Source: Tardibacter sp963781025
Lineage (GTDB): Bacteria; Pseudomonadota; Alphaproteobacteria; Sphingomonadales; Sphingomonadaceae
Direction: 5' to 3'
Assembly (NCBI GenBank): GCA_963781025.1
Contig: CAWADU010000003.1
Location: 2,108,001-2,172,000, forward strand
DNA: 64,000 nt
The notes beneath the pieces were generated by a model. The model did not search any database, was not told the DNA's origin, and was given only the letters and a program-made list of their open reading frames with translations. This document shows, piece after piece, positions 1-9,072 of this stretch. The translations under genes were made by a program, and so were the position numbers. Each line of letters opens with the position of its first letter. Position 1 is the first letter of the stretch.

Positions 1-1938
1 TTGAAGACATTCCTGGCCCATCACGGCTTCCGGTCGTTGCTGAACAAGCTGGGCGGTGACATCCCGCCCCCTCCTCCTGCACCGGAGCCGGTGGCGGAAG
101 ACGACCCTCCTTTTGTTCACAGCGACTATGCCTGCGTCACCGACGAGGCCGCGCTCGACCAGTGGATCGCGGATGCTTTCGCGGCGGGCACTGTCGCGCT
201 CGACACGGAAACCGACAGCATCGATGCAACGCGCGCCCGGCTGGTGGGGGTAAGTATTGCCGTCGCGCCCGGCAGGGCCTGCTATATTCCAATCGGCCAT
301 GGCGGCGACGGCTTGTTGTCCGAAGCGCCGAAGCAACTTCCGCGCGATCTGGTGCTGGCGAAACTGAGGCCGCTGCTGGACGATCCGGCGACGCTGAAGG
401 TCGGCCATAACCTCAAATATGATCTGGTCGTGCTGCGCCGCGCGGGTGTGGACGTGACGCCCTATGACGACACCATGCTGCTGAGCTATGCGCTGGATGC
501 GGGAAAGAACGGGCATGGCATGGACGAGCTGTGCAATCTGCACCTCAGCCACTGCCCGATCCCCTTCAAGGACGTGTGCGGCACCGGCAAGAGCCAAATC
601 ACCTTCGACAAGGCCCCGCTCGACCGCGCGACCTGCTATGCCGCCGAGGACGCGGACGTTACCCTGCGGCTGTGGCGGCGGCTGAAACCCCGGCTGGCAC
701 GCGAAGGCGCGACCCGGGTCTATGAAATGGTCGACCGGCCGCTGGTGCCCGTCGTCACCGAAATGGAACGGGCCGGAATAAGGGTCGACCGCGAGGAATT
801 GGCGAGGCTTTCAGCCGATTACGCGCGCGAGATACTCCGGCTGGAGGGCGAGATCCATGCCGTGGCGGGCCGTCCGTTTACCATCGGCAGCCCCAAGCAG
901 CTTGGCGAAGTGCTGTTCGAACAGATGGGCCTGAAGGGTGGCAAGAAGGGCAAGCTCGGCACCTATTCCACCGATGTCGGCGAGATGGAGCGGCTGGCGG
1001 CGGACGGACAGCCCATCGCCCAACTCATCCTCGACTGGCGGCAGTTGTCGAAGCTGAAATCCACCTACACCGACGCGCTGCAGTCGCAGATCAATCCGGA
1101 AACCGGCCGCGTCCATACCAGCTTTTCGCTGGCGGTCGCACAAACCGGCCGGTTATCCTCGACCGACCCCAATCTCCAGAACATTCCGATCAGGACCGAG
1201 CTTGGCCGCCGCATCCGCGACGCCTTCGTCGCCGCGCCGGGGCATCTGATCCTCGCCGCCGATTACAGCCAGATCGAATTGCGCCTTGCCGCGCACATGG
1301 CCGATGTGCCCGAACTGAAGGCGGCCTTCGCGGCTGGCGCGGACATCCACAACCTGACCGCTCAGGAATTGTTCGGCGAAGTGAATTGCGACACCCGCGG
1401 GCGAGCCAAGACAATCAATTTCGCCATCCTCTATGGCATTTCGGCCTTCGGGCTTGCCAGCAGACTGGGCGTCGAACGGAGCGAGGCCCAGGCGATCATC
1501 GACCGCTATTTCCAGCGCTTTCCCGGCATTCGCAACTATATCGCCGAAACGCTGAACCATGCGCGCGAGAAGGGATTTACCGCCACGCTCTTTGGCCGCA
1601 AGACGCATTTCCCCAACATCCAGTCAAAACACATGGCGGAGCGGCAGGGTTCTGAACGCGCAGCAATAAACGCGCCCATCCAAGGAACGTCCGCCGACAT
1701 CATCAAGCGGGCGATGGCGCGGATGGACCCGGCGCTGATCGCCGCAGGCCTGGATGGCACCCGCATGCTTCTGCAGGTGCACGACGAACTGGTGTTCGAG
1801 GTGGCCGAAGCCGAAATCGAGCGGGCTTCGATCGTCATCCGGCAGGTGATGGAAGACGCCGCGACGCCTGCCGTTTCCCTTTCGGTGCCGCTGGGTGTCG
1901 AGATCGGCACCGGACCATCCTGGGGGGCGGCGCATTAG
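1..1938 (+). CDS. polA: DNA polymerase I, 3' part (left-truncated by window edge)
   Basis: Replicative repair polymerase that fills gaps and removes RNA primers. The first residues (a segment with HGFRSLL) match the end of the 5'-nuclease domain, so the gene begins before the window and the TTG at base 1 is not a real start. The visible 645 residues hold the 3'-5' proofreading domain, with intact motifs DTE (68-70), a GHNLKYD segment and a YAAEDAD segment. The polymerase domain follows: motif A DYSQIELR from residue 421, motif B around RAKTINFAILYG, and motif C with HDE at 594-596. All catalytic acids are present, so this is a proofreading-competent Pol I. It converges on parB with only 29 bases between stops. 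Confidence 0.97.
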   Translation: MKTFLAHHGFRSLLNKLGGDIPPPPPAPEPVAEDDPPFVHSDYACVTDEAALDQWIADAFAAGTVALDTETDSIDATRARLVGVSIAVAPGRACYIPIGHGGDGLLSEAPKQLPRDLVLAKLRPLLDDPATLKVGHNLKYDLVVLRRAGVDVTPYDDTMLLSYALDAGKNGHGMDELCNLHLSHCPIPFKDVCGTGKSQITFDKAPLDRATCYAAEDADVTLRLWRRLKPRLAREGATRVYEMVDRPLVPVVTEMERAGIRVDREELARLSADYAREILRLEGEIHAVAGRPFTIGSPKQLGEVLFEQMGLKGGKKGKLGTYSTDVGEMERLAADGQPIAQLILDWRQLSKLKSTYTDALQSQINPETGRVHTSFSLAVAQTGRLSSTDPNLQNIPIRTELGRRIRDAFVAAPGHLILAADYSQIELRLAAHMADVPELKAAFAAGADIHNLTAQELFGEVNCDTRGRAKTINFAILYGISAFGLASRLGVERSEAQAIIDRYFQRFPGIRNYIAETLNHAREKGFTATLFGRKTHFPNIQSKHMAERQGSERAAINAPIQGTSADIIKRAMARMDPALIAAGLDGTRMLLQVHDELVFEVAEAEIERASIVIRQVMEDAATPAVSLSVPLGVEIGTGPSWGAAH

Positions 1939-1944
1939 GCCCGG

Positions 1945-1984
1945 CCGGCGAAACCCCGAAAAGTGCGCTAAAAGCGTTCGCCGG
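1945..1984. terminator. Inverted repeat between converging polA and parB
   Basis: Arms CCGGCGAA (1945-1952) and TTCGCCGG (1977-1984) are perfectly complementary over 8 bp with a 24-base loop, spanning the short gap between the two converging stops and the last codons of parB. It could act as a bidirectional transcription barrier, but it has no T-tract and a long loop, so the call is weak. Confidence 0.25.
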
Positions 1985-2843
1985 AGAGCCTCTGGCATAG
2001 CATGTCGAGCTGATCGAGCGTCGAATAGTTGACGCTCAGCCGCCCCGCGGCGCCATCATGTACGATCTGCACCTTGAGGCCGAGGCTGTCGGACAATTGG
2101 CGTTCAAGCGCGGCGATATCGGCATCCTGTGTCCGGGACAGCGCCTCGCTCCTGCCCTTCCCGCGGCTTTGCTGCCCCTTGTCACCTCGCGCGAGCGCTT
2201 CGGCCTGACGTACGGAAAGCCCCTGCCGGACAATCTCCTGGGCAAGGCGCTCGGGGTCCTTGGCGGTGACCAGCGCGCGAGCATGACCCATGGTCAGCTC
2301 CTCATCGATCACCATGGAGCGCACGGACTCAGGTAAATCAAGCAATCTCAATAGGTTAGCTATGTGACTGCGGCTCTTGTGGACCAGCCGTCCCAGCTGT
2401 TCCTGGTTATGCCCGAACTCGCCGATCAGCCGCCGCAAACCTTCGGCTTCTTCGATCGGATTGAGATCGGCCCGCTGGATATTTTCAACCAGCGCCAGTT
2501 CAAACCCCGTCGCGTCGTCAATTTCGCGAACCACGACCGGAATTTCATGAAGGCCCGCCGCCTGGGCCGCGCGCCATCGTCTTTCGCCTGCGACAATTTC
2601 ATAGCGGCCATCCCCATTGGGCCGGACCAGGATGGGCTGCAACACGCCCTGCGCGCGGACCGACTCGGTCAGTTCCGCCAGTTTCTGCTCGTCGAACTTG
2701 CGACGCGGCTGGCGATGATTGGCGACCAGCGCCGAAATCGCGATCGGCTCGACGCCGCGCCCGCTGCTCTGCGCCTGTTCGATGGCCTGCATTTCGCCGA
2801 GCAGCGCCGAAAGCCCGCGTCCCAGTCCGCCGGCCCGTTTCAT
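1968..2843 (-). CDS. parB: Chromosome partitioning protein ParB
   Basis: Centromere-binding CTPase that loads at parS, spreads, and works with ParA to segregate newly replicated origins. The N-terminus has the GLGRGLSALLG signature (residues 6-16), followed by the ParB/Srx domain with the CTP-binding GERRWRA motif (87-93) and the HTH region (LVHKSRSHIANLLRLL). I chose the ATG at 2843 because an AGGA-type ribosome site lies just upstream and the protein then starts in the usual place; an ATG at 2876 that overlaps the parA stop (ATGA) would add 11 residues. It lies directly downstream of parA. Two parS sites lie 1.4 and 3.4 kb upstream in the same gene block. Confidence 0.95.
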   Translation of the reverse strand: MKRAGGLGRGLSALLGEMQAIEQAQSSGRGVEPIAISALVANHRQPRRKFDEQKLAELTESVRAQGVLQPILVRPNGDGRYEIVAGERRWRAAQAAGLHEIPVVVREIDDATGFELALVENIQRADLNPIEEAEGLRRLIGEFGHNQEQLGRLVHKSRSHIANLLRLLDLPESVRSMVIDEELTMGHARALVTAKDPERLAQEIVRQGLSVRQAEALARGDKGQQSRGKGRSEALSRTQDADIAALERQLSDSLGLKVQIVHDGAAGRLSVNYSTLDQLDMLCQRLSGERF

Positions 2844-2872
2844 TCCTGTTCCTGCTGCCACTTCATCTCCCC

Positions 2873-3655
2873 TCATGCGGCGCGCGCCTTGCCATCGAGC
2901 CTGCCGATAATTTCACGGGCCAGCCCGATATAGGCTTCGGATCCAGCGCAACGGTGGTCGTAGATCAGCGCCGGCAAGCCATGGCTCGGCGCCTCGGACA
3001 GTCGGACATTGCGCGGAATCACCGTGTCGAACACCACCTGCCCCAGCACCGCGCGGACATCCTTCGCGACCTGGTCCGACAGCCGGTTGCGCCGGTCGAA
3101 CATGGTGAGCGCCACGCCCAGCACCGTCAGCTGTGTATTGAAACGCGCACGTACGCGCTCCACCGTCTTCAACAACTGGCTCAACCCTTCCAGCGCGAAA
3201 AATTCGCACTGCAGCGGCACCAGAATTGAATGCGCGGCGACGAGCGAATTGACCGTGAGCAGGCCCAGTGATGGCGGACAGTCGGTCAGCACCACATCAT
3301 AGCGGCCGGCGGGGATCGCGTTCAACGCCGCGTCAAGCCGATGCATGCGCTGCTCGACCTCGACCAATTCAACCTCCGCACCCGACAGGTCGACCGTTGC
3401 GGGAACGATATCGAGACGCGGCAGCTTGGTCTTCACCACCGCCTGTTCGACGTTAGCGTTGCCCATCAGCACATCATAGCTGGAAATCTCGCGCTGATGA
3501 TGATCGACGCCGAGACCGGTCGAGGCATTTCCCTGGGGATCGAGGTCGACGAGAAGAACGCGCCATCCCACGGCCGACAGCGCAGTGGCGATATTGATGG
3601 CGGTGGTCGTCTTGCCAACCCCGCCCTTCTGATTCGCCACAGCGATCCGATTCAT
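2873..3655 (-). CDS. parA: Chromosome partitioning ATPase ParA
   Basis: Walker-type ATPase of the ParABS origin segregation system; it forms nucleoid-bound gradients that ParB-parS complexes follow. The 260-residue protein opens with the deviant Walker A KGGVGKTT (residues 10-17) and has Walker B in the TDCPPSLG segment. The ATG at 3655 is preceded by a strong GGAGGA ribosome site and overlaps the rsmG stop by four bases (ATGA); the reading frame stays open further upstream but that part overlaps rsmG and is not expected to be translated. Length is typical of chromosomal ParA (Soj type). Confidence 0.97.
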   Translation of the reverse strand: MNRIAVANQKGGVGKTTTAINIATALSAVGWRVLLVDLDPQGNASTGLGVDHHQREISSYDVLMGNANVEQAVVKTKLPRLDIVPATVDLSGAEVELVEVEQRMHRLDAALNAIPAGRYDVVLTDCPPSLGLLTVNSLVAAHSILVPLQCEFFALEGLSQLLKTVERVRARFNTQLTVLGVALTMFDRRNRLSDQVAKDVRAVLGQVVFDTVIPRNVRLSEAPSHGLPALIYDHRCAGSEAYIGLAREIIGRLDGKARAA

Positions 3656-4287
3656 TTCCGGTTCCTCCGCTGAACGCCACGAGCAAGCACGATGCGGCCC
3701 GCCGGATCGGTGATGCTGGGCCGCAACGTGGCGGAAAAGCTGAACTTCTCCCGCGCATCGGCCAGTTCCGATTTCACCGCAGCCCCCTTTGGCAGCACCC
3801 ATTGGGTGTCACTCTCTGCGAAGCGAAGGCCCCAGTCAAACAGTTGCGACAGGTTGGCGAGCGCGCGGGCGGAAATCACGTCGAAATGTCGTGGCGGCAG
3901 CGCTTCGATCCGAGCCGTCCGCACCGAAACGCGCTCAGAGAGGCCGCAGGCGTCAACCACCGCCTGAAGAAATTGGCATTTCTTGGCGCGTGATTCGACC
4001 AAAGTCATGCGAACGTCGGGCCGCATAATCGCGATTACTATTCCCGGAAAGCCCGCACCCGATCCGATATCGATCCAGTCCAGAGGGCGACTTGGCACAT
4101 GGTCGAGAAGCTGCGCCGAATCGAGGAAATGCCGCATCCAGAGATACGGAATCGTCGCCGGGCCAACCAGATTCATGCGCCCCTGCCACGCCACCAGCAT
4201 CGCTGCGTAGAGGTCCAGCTCCGCAATTGTTTCACGTGGAACAGAGTAATGGGCGATCAGATAGGCGCGGTCCTTGTCGTCGTCCAC
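3652..4287 (-). CDS. rsmG: 16S rRNA (guanine-N7) methyltransferase RsmG (GidB)
   Basis: Methylates G527 of 16S rRNA using S-adenosylmethionine; loss in other bacteria gives low-level streptomycin resistance. The SAM-binding motif DIGSGAGFPG and the LVESRAKKCQFL segment are clear. The start is uncertain: there is no ATG near the N-terminus that would not overlap mnmG, so I chose the GTG at 4287 with GGAGAGG upstream, giving 211 residues and a 31-base gap from the mnmG stop. A parS site (4228-4243) is embedded in the codons near the N-terminus. The stop overlaps the parA start by four bases. Confidence 0.93.
   Translation of the reverse strand: MDDDKDRAYLIAHYSVPRETIAELDLYAAMLVAWQGRMNLVGPATIPYLWMRHFLDSAQLLDHVPSRPLDWIDIGSGAGFPGIVIAIMRPDVRMTLVESRAKKCQFLQAVVDACGLSERVSVRTARIEALPPRHFDVISARALANLSQLFDWGLRFAESDTQWVLPKGAAVKSELADAREKFSFSATLRPSITDPAGRIVLARGVQRRNRK
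4228..4243. other. parS centromere site 1 (inside rsmG)
   Basis: The 16-mer TGTTTCACGTGGAACA matches the conserved bacterial parS consensus TGTTTCACGTGAAACA except for one base, and is palindromic apart from one pair. It lies within the N-terminal codons of rsmG, about 1.4 kb upstream of parB. Placement inside a coding gene of the par block is common for ParB loading sites. Confidence 0.88.
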
Positions 4288-4318
4288 TGCCTCTCCAGCC
4301 GCATCCACGGCGCCGGTC

Positions 4319-6178
4319 TCAGGCAGCACGGCGAATATGCGAGAACAGCGCTGCCACCGCAGCCGGCGTGATGCCCGCGATGCGCGATGCCGCGCCAATT
4401 GTAGCGGGGCGACTCAGCTCCAACCGTTCGATCATCTCGATCGACAATCCCTTGACCTGTGCGAAGTCCAAGTCGGCGGGCAGCGCGAGCAGCGCGTCCT
4501 TCTTGACAGCCTGGACCTGTTCCTCTTGCCGCTCGACATAAGTCGCATAGCGCGCATCGCAGACCAGTCGCTCGGCCAAGTCCGGCGCAACTGAAACAAG
4601 CTCCGGCGCAAGCCCCGACAGCATCTCCCATGACACTTGTGGAAAGCGCAGCCACTCGAACAGGCTGCGAGCGACGCCGTCCTGACGGACTTCCATTCCG
4701 GCGCGCAGCAATTGCGCGGGCGTATGCCTGTTCTCCAGCATAGCGCGGCCCTGCGCATGTGCTGCCTCGCGCGCCGCAAAGATCGCAGCGCGTTCGCTGC
4801 CGACGATGCCCCATTGCTGACCGAGCTTCGTCAACCGCTCTCCCGCGTTGTCGGCGCGCAACCGAAGCCGGAACTCGGCGCGCGAGGTGAACATGCGATA
4901 CGGCTCGGACACGCCCTGCGTCGTCAGGTCATCGATCATCACGCCGAGATACGCCTGCGTGCGGTCAACCGTCACCGGCGTCTGCCCGCCCGCGCGCCGC
5001 GCTGCGTTCAGCCCGGCGACCAAACCCTGCGCCGCCGCTTCCTCATAGCCAGTAGTGCCGTTGATTTGCCCGGCAAGAAACAAGCCGCGAACGGCGCGCG
5101 TCTCCAGTGTCGGGCCAAGCTCGCGCGGGTCGACATGGTCATATTCGACAGCATAGCCCGGCTGCAGGATCACCGCTCGCTCGAGCCCGGGGATTGATGC
5201 GATCAGCGCCGCCTGCGCATCGAGCGGAAGCGACGTCGAAATCCCATTGGGATAGATGACGTGATCATCCACGCCTTCGGGTTCCAGGAAAATCTGATGC
5301 CCGTCACGCTCGCCGAACCGCACCACCTTGTCTTCGATTGATGGACAATAGCGCGGACCCCGGCCCCCGATCATGCCGGTATAGAGCGGCGAGCGGTCGA
5401 GGCTGTTGCGGATCACCGCATGGCTGCGCTCGGTCGTGCGGGTGATCGCGCACGCGACTTGAGGCGCGGCGACGCGCGTTGTCATTTCAGAAAGGAAGGC
5501 TGGCGCATCGTCGCCGGGCTGCCATTCGACACTTGACCAATCGATGGTTCGGCCGTCCAGCCGGGGCGGCGTGCCCGTCTTAAGCCGCGCCATCCGCAGG
5601 CCCAGGTCAGCGAGCGAGCGTGACAGGCTAATCGAGGGCGCCTCCCCCACCCGCCCGCCGGGTCGCGTTTCAAGCCCGGTGAACAGGCGTCCGCCGAGAA
5701 ATGTGCCGGTCGTCACCACCACGGCAGCGGCGCTCAATACGCGTCCATCGCCAAGTGTTACGCCGACGATGGCATCCCCTGAATCGTTCAGGGTCAAATC
5801 TGCCGCCTCGCCCTCGACGATTTCCAGCGTCTCATATTGGCCGAGCAACAATTGAATCGCAGCGCGATAGCGCTTGCGGTCGGCCTGTGCGCGCGGCCCC
5901 TGCACCGCCGGGCCTTTCCGGCGGTTGAGCAGCCGGTAATGAATTCCGGCCGCATCGGCGGCGCGTCCCATGATGCCGTCGAGCGCATCGATCTCCCGGA
6001 CGAGGTGCCCCTTGCCCAATCCGCCGATCGCGGGATTGCACGACATCTCGCCGATCTTGCGCTTGTCCTGGGTAATCAGCCCGACCCGCGCGCCGGTACG
6101 CGCGGCAGCGGCAGCAGCCTCGCTCCCCGCATGACCGCCGCCGATCACCAGCACATCAAATTTGTCCCGAGTCGTCAT
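4319..6178 (-). CDS. mnmG: tRNA uridine-34 carboxymethylaminomethyl modification enzyme MnmG (GidA)
   Basis: FAD protein that, with MnmE, installs the cmnm5 group at wobble U34 of certain tRNAs. The 619-residue length is normal. The dinucleotide-binding fold opens with VIGGGHAGSEAA, followed by the MnmG signatures MSCNPAIGGLGKGHL and CPSIEDK. The C-terminus ends in the helical MnmE-interaction domain (ITPAAVAALFSHIRR). The ATG at 6178 has an AGGG ribosome site. It sits between mnmE and rsmG, an order conserved near many bacterial origins; a parS site lies in the short gap upstream. Confidence 0.97.
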   Translation of the reverse strand: MTTRDKFDVLVIGGGHAGSEAAAAAARTGARVGLITQDKRKIGEMSCNPAIGGLGKGHLVREIDALDGIMGRAADAAGIHYRLLNRRKGPAVQGPRAQADRKRYRAAIQLLLGQYETLEIVEGEAADLTLNDSGDAIVGVTLGDGRVLSAAAVVVTTGTFLGGRLFTGLETRPGGRVGEAPSISLSRSLADLGLRMARLKTGTPPRLDGRTIDWSSVEWQPGDDAPAFLSEMTTRVAAPQVACAITRTTERSHAVIRNSLDRSPLYTGMIGGRGPRYCPSIEDKVVRFGERDGHQIFLEPEGVDDHVIYPNGISTSLPLDAQAALIASIPGLERAVILQPGYAVEYDHVDPRELGPTLETRAVRGLFLAGQINGTTGYEEAAAQGLVAGLNAARRAGGQTPVTVDRTQAYLGVMIDDLTTQGVSEPYRMFTSRAEFRLRLRADNAGERLTKLGQQWGIVGSERAAIFAAREAAHAQGRAMLENRHTPAQLLRAGMEVRQDGVARSLFEWLRFPQVSWEMLSGLAPELVSVAPDLAERLVCDARYATYVERQEEQVQAVKKDALLALPADLDFAQVKGLSIEMIERLELSRPATIGAASRIAGITPAAVAALFSHIRRAA

Positions 6179-6217
6179 GGCCCTGCCAATGTCAGAATGG
6201 GCTCAATCCGTCAAAGC

Positions 6218-6233
6218 TGTTCCACGTGGAACA
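6218..6233. other. parS centromere site 2 (mnmE-mnmG gap)
   Basis: TGTTCCACGTGGAACA is a perfect 16-bp palindrome that differs from the canonical parS 16-mer at two symmetric positions. It lies in the 61-base gap between the mnmE stop (6240) and the mnmG start (6178). With site 1 it places a two-site ParB-loading zone about 8-10 kb from the predicted origin. Confidence 0.9.
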
Positions 6234-6239
6234 GGACGC

Positions 6240-7559
6240 TCACTTCCCGATGCAGAAGCGGCCGAAGAGCGCATCGAGCATATCCTCCACGCCGACGCGG
6301 CCGGTCAGCCGCCCGAGAGCGGCGAGCGCGTGACGAAGATGTTCGGCGACAAGCACCGCGTCGTCCTCCGCCTCCGCCGCGTCGATCAGAGCCGCGCGAC
6401 ATTCGGCGACGATCCTGTGCTGACGCTCGTTGGCGAGGGCCAGAATCTCCCCATGGCCGACCAGCCGTTCGGCCTCCTCGATCAACCGGGCGGTAAGTGG
6501 CACGAGTTCCTCGCCCGTCGCCGCCGACAGGTGAAACACGCCGTCCGCCGCCTCCCCGGTCGTCGCTCCGGACAGGTCGGCCTTTGACATCACGCGCAGC
6601 ACGGGCGCCGCCGTATCGGCTGTCTCGAATCCGCCGTCGTCGGAGCCCATTGCAATGACGATGTCCGCCGCCGCCAGCGCCGCACGGGCGCGGGCGATTC
6701 CTTCGCGCTCGACAACGTCGTCGGTTTCGCGCAGGCCGGCGGTGTCGATCGCGACAAAGGGGATGCCGCCAATCGCCAGATGCGCCTCGATCCGATCGCG
6801 CGTGGTGCCCGGAACGGGCGTCACAATCGCCACATCTCTTTTCGTCAATGCATTGATAAGACTTGATTTTCCTGCATTCGGCGAGCCGATGATGGCGAGC
6901 CGGACGCCGTCGCGCAATCGTTCTCCACTCGGCGCGTCGAGAAGCCGCTCCAATGCCGCAGCCAGCGTTAGGATCCCTTCTTTGGCGCGGCTATCCTCAC
7001 TTTCGGTCACGTCCCCCTCGTCCGAGAAGTCGAGCGCCGCCTCCACCATCGCCAGCAGATCGAGCAACCGTTCGCGCCACCCTTCCGCCAGCCGCGTCAG
7101 ATGCCCATCGGCATGAGCCACCGCCTGCTTGCGTTGCCGCTCGGTCTCTGCCGACAACAAGTCCGCCAGCCCCTCCACCTGCGGCAGGTCGAGCACACCA
7201 TTCTCGAACGCCCGGCGGGTGAAAGCGCCCGGCTCGGCAGGCTCCAGTCCATCGATGCGTTCCAACGTACGCAGCACCGCCGCCACCACCGCGACGCCGC
7301 CGTGCAGGTGCAGCTCGGCCAGATCCTCGCCGGTCGCGCTTGCGGGCCCTGGAAAGATGATGACAAGCGCCTTGTCCAGAACGCCATGGTCTGCAGGATC
7401 ACGCAGCGTCCGCAGCACCGCGGTCCGTGGTGCCGGCAGCTTGCCGCCGGTAAGGGAATGGAGCGCGGTAAAGGCTTGCGGCCCGGAGACACGGATGACG
7501 GAAATCGCCGCCGGCGGCCGCCCGCTCGACAGCGCGAACAGGGTGGACGGTCCACTCAT
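6240..7559 (-). CDS. mnmE: tRNA modification GTPase MnmE (TrmE)
   Basis: GTPase partner of MnmG in wobble-uridine modification. It has the N-terminal formyl-tetrahydrofolate-binding domain (LHGGVAVVAAVLRTL segment), an inserted Ras-like G domain with P-loop GSPNAGKSSLIN and switch DTAGLRE, and the invariant C-terminal FCIGK whose cysteine is needed for modification. The ATG at 7559 is preferred; a GTG nine bases upstream would sit too close to the ribosome site. It is eleven bases downstream of the DUF6489-type gene, suggesting one transcript running through mnmG, rsmG, parA and parB. Confidence 0.96.
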   Translation of the reverse strand: MSGPSTLFALSSGRPPAAISVIRVSGPQAFTALHSLTGGKLPAPRTAVLRTLRDPADHGVLDKALVIIFPGPASATGEDLAELHLHGGVAVVAAVLRTLERIDGLEPAEPGAFTRRAFENGVLDLPQVEGLADLLSAETERQRKQAVAHADGHLTRLAEGWRERLLDLLAMVEAALDFSDEGDVTESEDSRAKEGILTLAAALERLLDAPSGERLRDGVRLAIIGSPNAGKSSLINALTKRDVAIVTPVPGTTRDRIEAHLAIGGIPFVAIDTAGLRETDDVVEREGIARARAALAAADIVIAMGSDDGGFETADTAAPVLRVMSKADLSGATTGEAADGVFHLSAATGEELVPLTARLIEEAERLVGHGEILALANERQHRIVAECRAALIDAAEAEDDAVLVAEHLRHALAALGRLTGRVGVEDMLDALFGRFCIGK

Positions 7560-7570
7560 GGAAGACACGC

Positions 7571-7810
7571 CTAGCTCTTTTCGCTGGTGCGCGTCATCTG
7601 CTGCATCGCCTTTGTCCAGACGTCGAACCCGCCTTCGACAAAAGGCGCCCAGTTCTTGATCAACCGTTCGACATCGCCGGTTGTCAGCCCGTCGCGGACC
7701 AGCGCCTGCATCCGCTCGACATAGATCTGATGCACCGGTTCAAGATCTGGCAGACCGAAAAATGAGCGGGCCTCCTGCGGCGTGCAATCAATATCGACAT
7801 GGATTTTCAT
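7571..7810 (-). CDS. DUF6489-type small protein
   Basis: A 79-residue protein starting MKIHVDIDCTPQEARSFFGLPD, which I recognise as the DUF6489 type found mainly in Sphingomonadales; its function is unknown. It has a conserved DCTPxEAR segment, a predicted amphipathic middle and a C-terminal KNWAPF motif, and no membrane segment or signal peptide. The ATG at 7810 gives the typical N-terminus; an in-frame ATG four codons upstream is possible. It immediately precedes mnmE on the same strand. The family name comes from memory of the motif and should be confirmed with a profile search. Confidence 0.8.
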   Translation of the reverse strand: MKIHVDIDCTPQEARSFFGLPDLEPVHQIYVERMQALVRDGLTTGDVERLIKNWAPFVEGGFDVWTKAMQQMTRTSEKS

Positions 7811-7877
7811 CGTCACGATCATCCGCTCTTGAGCGCCTGTGGCCACCATTGCTAGACCGGGTCGAGGAAGATTGCCA

Positions 7878-8348
7878 ATGCCTTGTGCAACTCTGACCAT
7901 TTCGATCGGGGCGCTTGCCGTCCACGGCAACGGGAAAACCATCACGCGTGTCGGATGGGCAAGCGGCGGCAGCCCCGGTCCAGCCGATACGGACGACGCA
8001 CTCCTAAGGGAAGCGGTCGGGCAACTGCGCGCCTATTTCGAGCGGAAACTCACCCGGTTCGACCTTCCGCTGGAACCCGCGGCGTCGCCACGCGGCGAGG
8101 TCCTGCGCCAGGCAATAGCGGCTATCCCCTATGGCGACACCGCAAGCTATGGCCAGATCGCCCGCGTCATAGGGTCGGCGCCACGCGCAATGGGACAGGC
8201 ATGCGCCCGCAATCCCTTTGCGATCGTCATCCCTTGCCACCGTGTCCTTGCAGCGGGCGGCGCTCTCGGCCACTATTCGGGAGGGCGCGGCGTAGAGACG
8301 AAGCTGGCGCTGCTTCGACTGGAAACGCCCGGTTTTCAAATACTTTGA
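7878..8348 (+). CDS. ogt: Methylated-DNA-[protein]-cysteine S-methyltransferase
   Basis: Suicidal repair protein that transfers methyl groups from O6-methylguanine to its own cysteine. The active-site motif IPCHRV is present with the acceptor cysteine at residue 120. It is preceded by the winged-helix DNA-binding segment (GDTASYGQIARVIGSAPRAM) and followed by GGALGHYSGG. At 156 residues it is the single-domain Ogt type with a short N-terminal ribonuclease-H-like part. The ATG at 7878 has GAGGAAG upstream. It is divergent from the DUF6489-type gene and lies 17 bases before the hydrolase gene. Confidence 0.92.
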   Translation: MPCATLTISIGALAVHGNGKTITRVGWASGGSPGPADTDDALLREAVGQLRAYFERKLTRFDLPLEPAASPRGEVLRQAIAAIPYGDTASYGQIARVIGSAPRAMGQACARNPFAIVIPCHRVLAAGGALGHYSGGRGVETKLALLRLETPGFQIL

Positions 8349-8365
8349 TTAAGTTGGAGAGAGTT

Positions 8366-9061
8366 ATGGCTCAGCAGATCGATATCGCGGCCCTTGATGG
8401 CGCCGGCAGCTTCAAGGCCTATGTTGCCCAGCCATCCGGAACGCCCAAGGCCGCGATCGTGGTCGTTCAGGAGATTTTCGGCGTGAACCCCGGCATCCGC
8501 AAGATGTGCGATGATTGGGCTGCCGAAGGTTATCTCGCCATGGCCCTCGATATGTTCTGGCGTCTCGAGCCCGGCCTGGAGCTTGACGCCGACAACGAAA
8601 GCGAGCTCGCCAAGGCCTTCGACCTCTATGGCAAGTTCGATGTCGACAAGGGCGTCGCCGATATCGAGGCGACCATCAAGAAGGCGCGCGAACTCAGCGG
8701 CAAGAAGATCGGCGTCGTTGGTTTCTGCCTTGGCGGCAAGATGACGTACCTCGCCGCGACGCGGACGGATGCGGACGCCAGCGTCGCATATTACGGCGGC
8801 GGCATCGACCAGATGCTTGGCGAGAGCCACGCCATCGCCAAGCCGTTGATGCTGCATTTCGGAACCGCCGACGGCTATATCGGGCCCGATGCGCAAAAGG
8901 CGATCCGCGACGCGCTCGATCATAACCGGCATGCCACCATCCACTGGTACGAAGGTAAGGATCATGCGTTTGCGCGCGCCTATGGCTCGTCACGCGACGA
9001 GGAAGCCGCCAATCTCGCCGATGGCAGGACACGGGCCTTTTTCGACGAGCATCTGGCCTGA
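8366..9061 (+). CDS. Dienelactone hydrolase family protein
   Basis: Alpha/beta hydrolase of the carboxymethylenebutenolidase family, which opens lactone or ester bonds. The 231-residue protein keeps the full catalytic set: Glu36 (QEIFGVN), Cys121 in GFCLGG, Asp169 (GTADGYIG) and His200 (KDHAFAR). The cysteine nucleophile separates it from serine-type relatives. The start at 8366 has GGAGAG upstream. It stands between ogt and a quinone reductase and not among aromatic-ring cleavage genes, so a general detoxification role is as likely as a chloroaromatic pathway role. Confidence 0.88.
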   Translation: MAQQIDIAALDGAGSFKAYVAQPSGTPKAAIVVVQEIFGVNPGIRKMCDDWAAEGYLAMALDMFWRLEPGLELDADNESELAKAFDLYGKFDVDKGVADIEATIKKARELSGKKIGVVGFCLGGKMTYLAATRTDADASVAYYGGGIDQMLGESHAIAKPLMLHFGTADGYIGPDAQKAIRDALDHNRHATIHWYEGKDHAFARAYGSSRDEEAANLADGRTRAFFDEHLA

Positions 9062-9072
9062 CCGGGCCACCG

